A stretch of DNA of 43,557 nucleotides from Sphingobacteriaceae bacterium (GTDB lineage: Bacteria; Bacteroidota; Bacteroidia; B-17B0; Aurantibacillaceae). Both the position numbers and the translations under genes were made by a program. This document shows, one piece after another, positions 25,766-34,464 of this stretch (position 1 is the first letter of the stretch; each line of letters begins with the position of its first letter). The notes under the pieces were generated by a model. The model was not told the DNA's origin, did no database searches, and was given only the letters and a program-made list of their open reading frames with translations. The stretch is taken from positions 1 through 43,557 of the forward strand of contig JAHEYG010000017.1 in the NCBI GenBank assembly GCA_023251725.1, written 5' to 3'.

Positions 25766-27442
25766 ATGGCTAAACCAACAAAAATTATAAAAAAAACAGA
25801 TTCAAAGACCGTATTCCAAACTTTGAACAATTACTTATTAAAGAACAACCGAATTATTTTTTGGGTTATTTTAGCAATAGGAAGTGTATTGGCCTTACTA
25901 AGTTTTAATGCGCGCATAAGTGAAGCGCACGACGATGCCCTTTACATTGAAGCCGGCTACCGCTACGTGCATGAGTTTCCAAATTATTATTATACTTCAA
26001 ATGCCCCCATGTATCCCATGTTTTTAGCATTGCTGACCATGATGCTTGGCACCAATCTCATTGTTTTTAAGTTATTCTCTATTTTGTTTTTTATTATGGG
26101 TCCCGTTATTTACTACAAGGCGCTCGATAAAAAAGTTCCTGAAATTTTAAAATTCTTCGTGTTTAGTTTTTTGTGCATTAACCACATGATTATTTATTTT
26201 GCAAGCCAAACTTTTTCAGAATCGTTTTATTTATTAATGCAAGCCATCTTTTTTTATTACTTTTCTAGATATAATTTTTCTGAGAATCCCATCAGTACTA
26301 ATCTTAAAATAGATTATAAAAAATGGCTGTGGTTGGGTTTTTTAATGATGATTTTAACGCTGGCTAAAAACATTTTGGTTTTTGGTATCGCTGCTATTTT
26401 ACTTTTTTACTTCATTAAAAAAGAATATAAAAAAACATTTTATGCTCTGGTTTCGTTCGGAATTTTTAAACTATTATACGAATTAATTAAAAACGCTATT
26501 TGGGGGGCTTCTGCCATTCAATACAATTCTCAGGTAAACATTCTCCTCAATAAAGATCCTTACGATGCGAGTCAGGGTCAAGAAGATTTGTCGGGATTTT
26601 TCGGGAGATTGTTCGATAACATCGGATTGTATCTTGGAAAAAGATTTTATCAGATATTAGGCTTCATTGAAGAGAATTACACCAATTCATTTGCTATTCT
26701 TGCTTTTCTTGTAATTGCTCTAACGGTTTACGGGTTGTACATTGCCATAAAAAGAAAGAATGCCATTATTTCTTTTTTTCTTTTATTTGCCGGAACCATT
26801 TTATTCGGAACTTTTTTTGTTCTTCAGGCACGCTGGGATCAGCCCCGATTTTTGTTGGTTCACATGCCTGCTGTTTTGCTGGGAATGTTTTATGGAATGT
26901 ACACGCTGGTTGAAAAAGATAATTTTACACAAAGAATTTTTATTTTATTAATTATTTTGGTGCTGGGCTCCATGTTTATTTCTTCTGCAAAAAGAGCATT
27001 GGCAAATATTCCAATTGTTACTAAAAATTTAAAAGGCGACAAATATTATGGCTATACACCCGATTGGCAAAGTTTTTTAAAAGCCAGCGCCTGGTGTGCC
27101 GATAGTTTACCGAAAGAAAGTTTAGTGGCGAGTCGCAAAGCACCAATGAGTTTTGTGTATGGGCACGGAAAAAAATTCTTTCCGATTTACAGTGTTATTA
27201 AAAAAGATACTGTTACCAGTCAATCTAATCCCGACAGTGCTTTAGCCTTCTTCAAAAAAAATAAGGTCACCCATATTATTTTGGGAAGTTTGCGAATTGA
27301 TCCCACAAAAAATACCGGACAAATAATTAACACGGTGCACAACATTGCGCAACCCATTATGCAAAAATATCCCGATAAGTTGCAAATTATTCACACCGAA
27401 GGTTCGATGGAACCTGCTTATGTTTTAAAAATAAAATATTAA
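25766..27442 (+). CDS. ArnT/PMT-like GT-C membrane glycosyltransferase
   Basis: The 558-residue product has a cytoplasmic N-tail, about ten to twelve membrane helices and a soluble C-terminal domain. The first outer loop carries S-E-A-H-D-D-A-L-Y, the acidic pair typical of GT-C enzymes of the dolichyl/undecaprenyl-phosphate sugar-using group, followed by S-N-A-P-M-Y-P-M-F-L-A-L as in PMT_2-type proteins. It would transfer a sugar from undecaprenyl phosphate to a glycan or protein outside the inner membrane. It shares no close similarity with the TMTC-like protein on the other strand. Its stop overlaps the ATG of the FkbM gene by one base, so the two are translated together. Confidence 0.75.
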   Translation: MAKPTKIIKKTDSKTVFQTLNNYLLKNNRIIFWVILAIGSVLALLSFNARISEAHDDALYIEAGYRYVHEFPNYYYTSNAPMYPMFLALLTMMLGTNLIVFKLFSILFFIMGPVIYYKALDKKVPEILKFFVFSFLCINHMIIYFASQTFSESFYLLMQAIFFYYFSRYNFSENPISTNLKIDYKKWLWLGFLMMILTLAKNILVFGIAAILLFYFIKKEYKKTFYALVSFGIFKLLYELIKNAIWGASAIQYNSQVNILLNKDPYDASQGQEDLSGFFGRLFDNIGLYLGKRFYQILGFIEENYTNSFAILAFLVIALTVYGLYIAIKRKNAIISFFLLFAGTILFGTFFVLQARWDQPRFLLVHMPAVLLGMFYGMYTLVEKDNFTQRIFILLIILVLGSMFISSAKRALANIPIVTKNLKGDKYYGYTPDWQSFLKASAWCADSLPKESLVASRKAPMSFVYGHGKKFFPIYSVIKKDTVTSQSNPDSALAFFKKNKVTHIILGSLRIDPTKNTGQIINTVHNIAQPIMQKYPDKLQIIHTEGSMEPAYVLKIKY

Positions 27443-28188
27443 TGGCAACTAATTTCAAATTAAAAGCCGGCAATTTTCTATACAAAAACTTTTTTTCGTT
27501 GTATAATATACTTTACCGGAATTTTAAATTAAAGAACGACCTATACGAAATTGAGCTTCTTAAAAAACTTATTAAACCGGGCGATGCTGTATTAGACATT
27601 GGCGGCAACATTGGCTTTTACGCAAAAATACTTTCGGATTTGGTGGGAGATAAAGGAAAAGTTTTTTGTTTCGAGCCCGACAGAATAAATTTTAAACATC
27701 TCAGCAAAAATGTAATTAGAAAAACTAATATTAATTTATTTAATTGTGCGGTATCTGATAAAAATGAAGACCTTAAAATTTACAGGTCAAAATTATTAAA
27801 TGTCGATCACCGAACTTATCCTGTAAATAATTATGATAGCATTGAAATTGTAAAAGCGGTATCTATCGATTCGATAATTACTTCTGAAAACATTCAAAAA
27901 ATTGAGCTCATTAAAATCGATATTCAGGGTTACGAATTATCGGCTTTTAAAGGCATGTTAAATCTCTTAGAAAAACAATCGCCCAAAATTATTGCCGAAT
28001 ATTGGCCACATGGTTTCAAAAGAGCCGGAACTTCGGCGGTGGAGTTTTATGATTTTTTCATCAAACTCAATTATAAATTTTTTCTAATCACTAAAAATTC
28101 TTTAACAGAAATAAATAAAGATTACGTTATTAAAAATAACAATCAGCCTTTCGAATTTAGTTTTAACGTGCTCATTACAAAAAACTAA
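27442..28188 (+). CDS. FkbM family SAM-dependent methyltransferase
   Basis: The 248-residue protein has motif I AVLDIGGNIGFYAKIL, the acidic ribose-binding end CFEPD, and the FkbM hallmark LIKIDIQGYELSAFKG. FkbM-type enzymes O-methylate hydroxyl groups, often on sugars of surface polysaccharides. It closes the rightward operon that contains two sulfotransferases, a GT4 and a GT-C enzyme, so a cap or ring O-methyl group on the same glycan is likely. A second FkbM gene faces it, 36 bases away, on the other strand. Confidence 0.88.
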   Translation: MATNFKLKAGNFLYKNFFSLYNILYRNFKLKNDLYEIELLKKLIKPGDAVLDIGGNIGFYAKILSDLVGDKGKVFCFEPDRINFKHLSKNVIRKTNINLFNCAVSDKNEDLKIYRSKLLNVDHRTYPVNNYDSIEIVKAVSIDSIITSENIQKIELIKIDIQGYELSAFKGMLNLLEKQSPKIIAEYWPHGFKRAGTSAVEFYDFFIKLNYKFFLITKNSLTEINKDYVIKNNNQPFEFSFNVLITKN

Positions 28189-28224
28189 TTGTAATTTAAT
28201 TTATCCGAAAAGTATTCTTTAAAA

Positions 28225-29070
28225 TTAAACCGGAATTGCAATCAGATCGGTAGAACCGTGATAAGGAATATATCTTCTGTAGTTTTGAAGCGTCATTTCC
28301 TTTTCTGTTTTTGAATCAAATAATTTGTAATTCAATTCCTTAAAATAATCATGATAAAAATCGAACGAAATTTTCTTTTCATCCATAATGTAAATTCCAA
28401 TTTCGAAAATTATAATGGGGCGCATTTTTTGAATCGCTTTTTTACCGCCTTTAAAAACTTCGTACTCGTGTCCATCGGTATCAATTTTAATAAAATCTAT
28501 TTTATTCAGATTTTCTTCTATTATAAAATCATCGAGCGAAACCGAATTAACGCCTTCGGTTGATTTTGGTGTGCCTTTATGAATAGGATGGTCGTTATCG
28601 CTTTTTTCTCCACTCACTTTCCAACTCGAAAAAGCAATGATGTCGGGCTTATCAGAAGATTTTTCGGAAACAAACGAATTAAAAACTTTTACGTGCGGTG
28701 CATAATCGGGGTTTAAGCTAAGATTGATTTTTAATCGCTCTAAAGCATAAAAGGTGGGTTCAAACGAATACACTTGGCCTTTTGAAGCCAGTTTAGCGAA
28801 TTGAAGCGTCATTAATCCAACATTGGCGCCTATGTCGATAATTACAAAATTTTCTTTTATGCTTAGAAACGAATTGGAAGTAATATGGCTCTGGAAATTA
28901 CCGAATAAAAAAAGAGAAAGCTCTATTCCTTCCGATAAATCCACCTCATACTTTACGCCGCCTCTGGTAATGATTCTTTTTTTCTTGCCTACAAAAAGTG
29001 TTACAATTTTATACAGAACCTTCCCTAAAAAAATTTTAAGCTGCGTAATGGGAAACCACCTGTTCAACAT
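28225..29070 (-). CDS. FkbM family SAM-dependent methyltransferase
   Basis: The 281-residue product has motif I IIDIGANVGLMTLQFA, the acidic end YSFEPT and the family signature FIKIDTDGHEYEVFKG. It differs from the neighbouring FkbM protein in most of its length, including a longer N-terminus with basic helices that could sit on the membrane, so the two are not recent duplicates and may methylate different hydroxyls. It is a single minus-strand gene between two rightward operons. On its 5' side a TATCTTTG (minus strand of 29090-29097) fits the -7 consensus but no -33 box is correctly placed. Confidence 0.87.
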   Translation of the reverse strand: MLNRWFPITQLKIFLGKVLYKIVTLFVGKKKRIITRGGVKYEVDLSEGIELSLFLFGNFQSHITSNSFLSIKENFVIIDIGANVGLMTLQFAKLASKGQVYSFEPTFYALERLKINLSLNPDYAPHVKVFNSFVSEKSSDKPDIIAFSSWKVSGEKSDNDHPIHKGTPKSTEGVNSVSLDDFIIEENLNKIDFIKIDTDGHEYEVFKGGKKAIQKMRPIIIFEIGIYIMDEKKISFDFYHDYFKELNYKLFDSKTEKEMTLQNYRRYIPYHGSTDLIAIPV

Positions 29071-29182
29071 TTTTATAAATACTAAGCGGCAAAGATAGAT
29101 TATTTCTTTAATTTATTAAATTTACAACAAATTTAGCGGCATTTCACCTTCTGAATTTAAAATTTAAATCTGAAATTACCTT

Positions 29183-29935
29183 TTGTTTAAAAAATACGAC
29201 ATACCATTTAGTTTAGACGATCCGCAAACCACTTTGACGCACCGCGATATTATTTTAAACAAACCTTTTTTAAAACGCCTATACTGCGATTGGTATAAAT
29301 TATTTATTGAAACTTCCCGTTCAGTAAAAAACGCCAAATATTTAGAAATTGGTTCGGGCGGCGGATTTTTAAAAGATGAATTTCCGGAAGTAATTACTTC
29401 TGATATTTTAGATTTGGGAGTGGTGGATAAAGTTTTTAGCGCCGAACAAATGCCCTTGGGTGACTCCGAATTAGGTTGTATTATGATGCTCAATGTTTTT
29501 CACCATATCCCAAAACCTTATTTATTTTTAAAAGAAGCAGAACGAACTTTAATTAAAGGCGGAAAAATAATTATGGTGGAACCGGCCAATTCGGCATTAG
29601 GAAGATTTATTTATAAACGATTTCATCATGAGCCATTTGAACCAAACGGACCAAGAGAAATAAAAGCCGGAAATCCGTTGAGTCATTCTAATCAGGCCTT
29701 GCCTTTTATTTATTTTGAACGGGATTTAGATTTGTTTAAGAAAGATTTTCCACACTTAAAGATCAATTATATTAAATACCACACTCCGTTTTTATACATT
29801 TTAAGCGGTGGTGTTTCGCGAAGCGCCATGTTTCCGTATTTTATGTACGGATTTTTTAAAGGAATAGAAAATATATTATCACCTTTGGGGAAACAACTGG
29901 GATTATTTTGCACGGTTGAAATTGAAAAAATATAA
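29183..29935 (+). CDS. Class I SAM-dependent methyltransferase, TTG start
   Basis: The 250-residue protein has motif I YLEIGSGGGFLKDEF, motif IV MLNVFHHIPKPYLFL and GGKIIMVEP, the pattern of Methyltransf_11-type enzymes. The frame opens after a TGA at 29171 and has no ATG before the domain, so TTG at 29183 is the only sensible start; it gives the MFKKYDIPFS N-terminus that resembles relatives I know from Bacteroidota. The later PANSALGRFIYKRFHHEPF segment is a lineage-specific insert. It is translationally coupled (TAATG) to the methyltransferase-GT2 fusion downstream. The substrate is likely a glycan or lipid precursor of this locus. Confidence 0.8.
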   Translation: MFKKYDIPFSLDDPQTTLTHRDIILNKPFLKRLYCDWYKLFIETSRSVKNAKYLEIGSGGGFLKDEFPEVITSDILDLGVVDKVFSAEQMPLGDSELGCIMMLNVFHHIPKPYLFLKEAERTLIKGGKIIMVEPANSALGRFIYKRFHHEPFEPNGPREIKAGNPLSHSNQALPFIYFERDLDLFKKDFPHLKINYIKYHTPFLYILSGGVSRSAMFPYFMYGFFKGIENILSPLGKQLGLFCTVEIEKI

Positions 29936-31353
29936 TGAGCGATATCAAAGAATATTTTAATACACTTGGGAAGCGACGCAAAAATCGCTCTTTAAGCGGA
30001 TATTATTGGAACGAGATAAGTAACTATTGCAATTATTTTTCGCACGAAGATTCTTCGGTACTTGAAATTGGTTGCGGTAGCGGCGATTTATTGTCGAAAG
30101 TTGAAGGCAGCCGGAAGGTGGGAATTGATTTTAGTGAGGAGTTTATTAATTGGGCCAAAGAAAAGCATTCCGATAAAAAAATTGAATTCTTACAAATGGA
30201 TGCCAACAACATTGAATTAAACGAAAAATTCGATTTAATTATTATCAGCAACCTGATTGGATTTGTGGATGACATTCAAAATGTATTTGAACAGGTAAAA
30301 AAAGTTTCTCATCCCAATACAAAAGTGCTCGTGCAATATTACAATTCGCTTTGGGAACCGTTAATAAAATTTTCGGAACTTATCGGATTAAAGAAAAAAA
30401 CTCCTACACAAAACTGGCTCAATTCGCGCGATATTAATAATTTATTATTTATTTCGGGTTTTGATGTCTATAGAAATTCTAAACGGCTCATTTGTCCTTT
30501 TTTTATTCCCGTTTTGTCCTTTATACTAAACCGTTATTTGGCAAAATTTCCTTTCTTCCGCTTTTTTAGTTTAAACCTTTACAGTTTTGCGAAACCTTTT
30601 CCGGAGAATAATGAAAATGAATATGCGCAAAAATATTCAACAACAGTGGTAATTCCTGCACGTAACGAGAGCGGAAATATTGAAAACGCCATTTTGCGTT
30701 TACCTAAATTTGGAAAACACGTTGAAATAATTTTTATTGAAGGAAACAGTACCGATGATACCTGGCAAAAAATACAGGAGATGCAAAAAAAATATTCGGC
30801 CACACACGATATTAAAATCGGCCAGCAAAAAGGAAAAGGAAAAGCCGATGCCGTTCGCGAAGGGTATAAAATTGCAAGCGGAGATATTTTAATGATTTTA
30901 GATGCCGATTTAACAGTGCCGCCCGAAGATATTCCAAAATTTTACGATGCCATTGCCGGCGGAAAAGGCGATTTTATAAACGGAACACGTTTGGTTTACC
31001 CAATGGATAAAGAAGCGATGCGTTTTTTAAATTATTTGGGAAATCATTTTTTCAGCTGGGCATTTACCTGGTTGCTCGATCAAAGATTTAAAGATACTTT
31101 ATGCGGAACGAAAGTAATGTTTCGCACCGATTATATTAAACTTACCAAGAACAGAAAATATTTTGGCGAGTTCGACCCTTTCGGGGATTTTGATTTATTA
31201 TTTGGCGCTCACAAACTAAATTTAAAAATTGTAGAAGTGCCTATTCGTTACCGCGAACGCACTTATGGCGAAACAAATATTTCGCGTTTTAAACACGGCG
31301 TTATTTTATTACGAATGTGCGCTTTTGCGAGTAGGAAGTGTAAGTTTATATAG
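29935..31353 (+). CDS. Bifunctional class I methyltransferase and family 2 glycosyltransferase
   Basis: The 472-residue chain joins two enzymes. Residues of about 40-200 are a class I methyltransferase (SVLEIGCGSGDLL at 41-53, acidic VGIDFSE). Residues of about 235-470 are a GT2, DPM1/polyprenyl-sugar-synthase type: VVIPARNESGNIE at 238-250, GNSTDDTW, the metal-binding D-A-D at 323-325 and RYRERTYGETNIS near the end. The GT2 half would charge undecaprenyl phosphate with a sugar, which is the donor that the GT-C enzymes of this locus need. This gives a mechanistic link with the TMTC-like and ArnT-like genes. The methyltransferase half could act on the same lipid or sugar. It overlaps the preceding gene by one base. 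Confidence 0.87.
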   Translation: MSDIKEYFNTLGKRRKNRSLSGYYWNEISNYCNYFSHEDSSVLEIGCGSGDLLSKVEGSRKVGIDFSEEFINWAKEKHSDKKIEFLQMDANNIELNEKFDLIIISNLIGFVDDIQNVFEQVKKVSHPNTKVLVQYYNSLWEPLIKFSELIGLKKKTPTQNWLNSRDINNLLFISGFDVYRNSKRLICPFFIPVLSFILNRYLAKFPFFRFFSLNLYSFAKPFPENNENEYAQKYSTTVVIPARNESGNIENAILRLPKFGKHVEIIFIEGNSTDDTWQKIQEMQKKYSATHDIKIGQQKGKGKADAVREGYKIASGDILMILDADLTVPPEDIPKFYDAIAGGKGDFINGTRLVYPMDKEAMRFLNYLGNHFFSWAFTWLLDQRFKDTLCGTKVMFRTDYIKLTKNRKYFGEFDPFGDFDLLFGAHKLNLKIVEVPIRYRERTYGETNISRFKHGVILLRMCAFASRKCKFI

Positions 31354-31403
31354 CCACAAATTACACGAATTAACACAAATCTTAATTAGTGTTATTCGTG
31401 GCT
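31352..31403. repeat. Imperfect inverted repeat between converging genes, possible bidirectional terminator
   Basis: AGCCAC (31352-31357) pairs with GTGGCT (31398-31403), and GAATTAACAC (31367-31376) with GTGTTATTC (31389-31397) with one bulge. The left arm also holds the ladder ATTACACGAATTAACACAAAT, a style of degenerate repeat I have seen between genes in Bacteroidota. It overlaps the last codons of the phosphodiesterase-like gene on the other strand. Confidence 0.45.
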
Positions 31404-32510
31404 TAGGTTCAAACAAGCCGTAATCGGATAATGATCTGTAAAGGTTTCGTCGCTTCTGAAATAGTTTTTACACTTTATATTTTTGCTGTGAAAAATATAA
31501 TCTATTCTGAATTGCGGAAATTTTCCGGCGTAAGTTATTCCCAATCCATTTCCCTTCTCAACAAAAGCATCGTTCAAGTTTTTATTAATTAAATGGTAAG
31601 TATAAGACGCCGGCGTGTCATTAAAATCGCCACACAAAATAATTTTGTACTTGCAGCTTTCCATGTTGGTGGCTACTTTCTTAACTTGCTCGGCCCGTTT
31701 TACAAAAGCTCTTTTTAATCTTCTTAAAATACTTTTCGAATTTTCCAATTCATCCGTAACATCATCATCACTTTGAATGGCATCAATAAATTTATAATTT
31801 CCCTTACTAAAACTAATCGATTGCAAATGCATATTATAAATACGAACCGTATCACTATCAATTAAAATATCTGTATAAATACAAATATTATTAGAGCGCG
31901 TATTAAAAATGATTTTTCCTTTATTAATAATGGGATATTTCGAAAAAGTAACGATTCCCCAATGGTCTTTTGCGCGCTGTGTAGTATACTCTACATGATA
32001 ATATTTTGTATTGAACGAATTGATAATGGTATCAATGTTATGAAAATCGCTTTCCTCTTCCGAATTAAAAAATTCCTGCAGACACAATATATCCGGATTT
32101 ATTTCCTGCAATGAACTTAAAATATTTTGTCGGGATTTGGCATTTTTATTCCAGTTATACAAATCAAAAAGCATACTGTTGTAAGAAGTTACTTTTACAT
32201 CGCTGTTGGAAATATTATTTTTAAAAGAAAATTGTAAATAGTTTTTTACGGTAAGAGATGAAAAAATCAACACCAGAAAAGAAAATAAAGTTTCCCGGCG
32301 GAATTGAATGAGCCAATAAAAACAGAAAAATAAATTAATTAAAATAAAAAAAGGAAATGCCAATCCAAAAAATGCAACTAACCAAAATAACTGAGGAGAA
32401 ATATATTTTGCGAACAGCGCAATCAATAAACTCAAAATGAAAATGTAATTAATCCACAATAAAATCCGATTAAATACAGATAGCTTTCGCGACTGGCGAA
32501 CCTTTACCAT
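31392..32510 (-). CDS. Membrane-anchored endonuclease/exonuclease/phosphatase family protein
   Basis: The 372-residue protein has two to three membrane helices in residues 1-95 and then an EEP fold. The family landmarks are present in order: SYNSMLFDL, the metal-binding glutamate of LCLQEFF, the IVTFSKYPI strand, G-D-F-N-D with catalytic Asp and Asn, and T-D-H-Y-P with the catalytic Asp-His pair. The domain should face the periplasm and hydrolyse a phosphodiester, such as nucleic acid, a phospholipid head group or an inositol-type phosphate; the substrate cannot be told. It follows map by 53 bases, so it may be the last gene of the gpmA-HAD-map run. Its 3' end overlaps the inverted repeat at 31352-31403. 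Confidence 0.88.
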   Translation of the reverse strand: MVKVRQSRKLSVFNRILLWINYIFILSLLIALFAKYISPQLFWLVAFFGLAFPFFILINLFFCFYWLIQFRRETLFSFLVLIFSSLTVKNYLQFSFKNNISNSDVKVTSYNSMLFDLYNWNKNAKSRQNILSSLQEINPDILCLQEFFNSEEESDFHNIDTIINSFNTKYYHVEYTTQRAKDHWGIVTFSKYPIINKGKIIFNTRSNNICIYTDILIDSDTVRIYNMHLQSISFSKGNYKFIDAIQSDDDVTDELENSKSILRRLKRAFVKRAEQVKKVATNMESCKYKIILCGDFNDTPASYTYHLINKNLNDAFVEKGNGLGITYAGKFPQFRIDYIFHSKNIKCKNYFRSDETFTDHYPITACLNLSHE

Positions 32511-32563
32511 TTTTCTTAACTCGCCGCCGGATATGTTTTTGAAAATGGAAATTTTTCGGAAAT

Positions 32564-33343
32564 TTATTTTATCAGAGTCAAAGCTTCTTCCACATAAGCA
32601 AAAGTGGAAAGTATTTCGGGTTTACCGTTAATTATGGCAACATCGTGTTCAAAATGTGCGCTGGGCAAGCCGTCGGCCGTTATAATCGTCCACCCATCTT
32701 CTAATTGTTTAATATTTTTGGTTCCTAAATTAATCATGGGCTCTATTGCTAAAACCATTCCGTCTTTTAGTTTGGGACCATCGCCGCGCTTGCCGTAATT
32801 GGGCACTTCCGGATCTTCGTGTAAACTTTTTCCTAAACCGTGGCCTACTAACTCTCTCACAACACCGTACCCGTTTTTTTCGGCGAACGATTGAATTGCA
32901 AAACTAATGTCCCCTATTCTGTTTCCCGAACAAGCCTGTGCAATTCCTAAATACAAACACTCTTTTGTTATTTCGAGCAGCTGTTTTAATTCCGGTTTTA
33001 TTTCTCCCACTGCAAATGAATAAGCGTGGTCGCCATAAAATCCATTTTTCTTCACACCACAATCTACCGAAATAATATCACCTTCTTTTAAAGGTTTGTT
33101 AGTAGGAATGCCGTGCACCACCGCTTCGTTAATGGAAATACACAATGTTGCAGGAAAACCTCTGTAACCTTTAAATGCAGGAACTCCACCATTATCGCGA
33201 ATAAATTGTTCGGCGAGTTTATCTAAGTAAATTGGTTCAACACCGGGTTTTATTTCACGCGCAATAATACCTAAAGTACGCGAGACCGTTAGAGCCGCTT
33301 CGCGCATCATTTCAATTTCTTCGCGGGTTTTAATGTAAATCAT
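32564..33343 (-). CDS. map: Methionine aminopeptidase, type I
   Basis: This 259-residue enzyme removes the initiator methionine from new proteins. The five metal ligands are visible: the Asp of ISVDCG, the Asp of GDHAYSF, the His of VGHGLG, the Glu of AIEPMI and the Glu of FEHDVAI. A substrate-pocket His lies in VVHGIPT. Its ATG overlaps the stop of the HAD gene (TCAT on the plus strand, 4 bases), so the two are coupled. In many Bacteroidota map sits in the ribosomal-protein spc operon; this copy is away from such genes and a second copy elsewhere is possible. Confidence 0.95.
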   Translation of the reverse strand: MIYIKTREEIEMMREAALTVSRTLGIIAREIKPGVEPIYLDKLAEQFIRDNGGVPAFKGYRGFPATLCISINEAVVHGIPTNKPLKEGDIISVDCGVKKNGFYGDHAYSFAVGEIKPELKQLLEITKECLYLGIAQACSGNRIGDISFAIQSFAEKNGYGVVRELVGHGLGKSLHEDPEVPNYGKRGDGPKLKDGMVLAIEPMINLGTKNIKQLEDGWTIITADGLPSAHFEHDVAIINGKPEILSTFAYVEEALTLIK

Positions 33344-33801
33344 TTTTTACCAAATAATTTTTTAAGAAAAGAAGGCTGGCCTCTGTAATTATTATGCGCT
33401 TCCGGATTTTTTACAATGTGCATAAAATCGCCGCTATCCGGGTGCAAAGCTTGCCACACTTCGCCCCAACCCGGAAAACCGCCCACGTTTCTATCATCAA
33501 CAAAAATATCACAATTAATTTTTCTGGAAATGGTATCGTTTAAAACTTCCTCGGGATAATTTTTATTTACCGCATAAAATTCAATTCCGTTTTTACGACA
33601 GTATTCAACAGCTTCATCTAAAGTTTGCCCGGCTCTAAAAGTCCATAAAATTAATTTATGCCCTTTTTTTTGCATTTCTTTTAAGGTAGCAAATGCAAAT
33701 AACATTTCCTTTCCGATACCGGGATAAGCATGTTCTACAATGGTGCCGTCAAAATCAACTGCAATTATTTTACTTCCGGGATTTACAAAAGAATCAATCA
33801 T
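33340..33801 (-). CDS. HAD-family phosphatase, BT0820-like
   Basis: The 153-residue protein has the HAD motif I AVDFDGTIVEH with the nucleophile and acid aspartates, motif II in ILWTFRAG and motif IV in FVDDRNVGG. Length and the P-G-I-G-K-E insert match the small Bacteroidota group typified by BT_0820 of Bacteroides thetaiotaomicron, whose physiological substrate I cannot state. It is one base from the gpmA stop and overlaps the map start, so it belongs to the gpmA-HAD-map transcript. There is no signal peptide, so it is cytoplasmic. Confidence 0.82.
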   Translation of the reverse strand: MIDSFVNPGSKIIAVDFDGTIVEHAYPGIGKEMLFAFATLKEMQKKGHKLILWTFRAGQTLDEAVEYCRKNGIEFYAVNKNYPEEVLNDTISRKINCDIFVDDRNVGGFPGWGEVWQALHPDSGDFMHIVKNPEAHNNYRGQPSFLKKLFGKK

Positions 33802-33802
33802 G

Positions 33803-34408
33803 TTATAAATTTTTTACTGATAAAACTTTTAAATTATTATCTAACTGGTACACTCTTGGCACGCCGGTTCCAATTTCAAATTCTAAAATTTGCTCGGGTG
33901 TCATTTTTTCTAAATACATAATTAAGGCCCGTAAACTATTTCCGTGCGCAGCAATCACTACATTTTTTCCTTGTTTTAATTTCGGAATAATTTCTGTTTC
34001 AAAATAAGGAATAACACGTGCGGCTGTATCTTTTAAACTTTCGCCGTTCGGTGGAGGAATATCGTAACTTCTTCTCCAAATTTTCACCTGCGCATCACCG
34101 TATTTAACTGTAGTCTCTGCTTTATTCAATCCCTGCAAATCACCATACATTCTTTCGTTTAATGCCTGGTTGTAAATTGGGGTTAAGGGTTTGTGTCCTA
34201 AAGTTTGCATGGCTAAAGTTAAAGTATTTTGCGCGCGCTTAAGTGCGGATGAGTACGCGTAATCAAAAATATATCCTTTTAATTTTAAGCCGGCTGCTTT
34301 TGCTTCTTCAATTCCTTTTGGCGTTAATTCAACATCTACCCATCCGGTAAATTTATTTTCTAGGTTCCAGGTGCTTTGTCCGTGACGGAATATTACTAAT
34401 TGAGACAT
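33803..34408 (-). CDS. gpmA: 2,3-bisphosphoglycerate-dependent phosphoglycerate mutase
   Basis: This enzyme interconverts 3- and 2-phosphoglycerate in glycolysis and gluconeogenesis. The phosphohistidine is in [11 protein letters not shown], followed by [15 protein letters not shown], the [11 protein letters not shown] block with the acidic catalytic residue, and the second histidine in [11 protein letters not shown]. With 201 residues it is shorter than the E. coli enzyme (about 250), as is usual in Bacteroidota, lacking part of the C-terminal tail. It heads a run with the HAD and map genes. The 56 bases before it hold no promoter I trust. Confidence 0.93.
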   Translation of the reverse strand: MSQLVIFRHGQSTWNLENKFTGWVDVELTPKGIEEAKAAGLKLKGYIFDYAYSSALKRAQNTLTLAMQTLGHKPLTPIYNQALNERMYGDLQGLNKAETTVKYGDAQVKIWRRSYDIPPPNGESLKDTAARVIPYFETEIIPKLKQGKNVVIAAHGNSLRALIMYLEKMTPEQILEFEIGTGVPRVYQLDNNLKVLSVKNL

Positions 34409-34464
34409 TTTTTATTTCTGGTTTCTGGTTTACTATTTCTTGTTAAAGTTAAAAATAAACCTCA

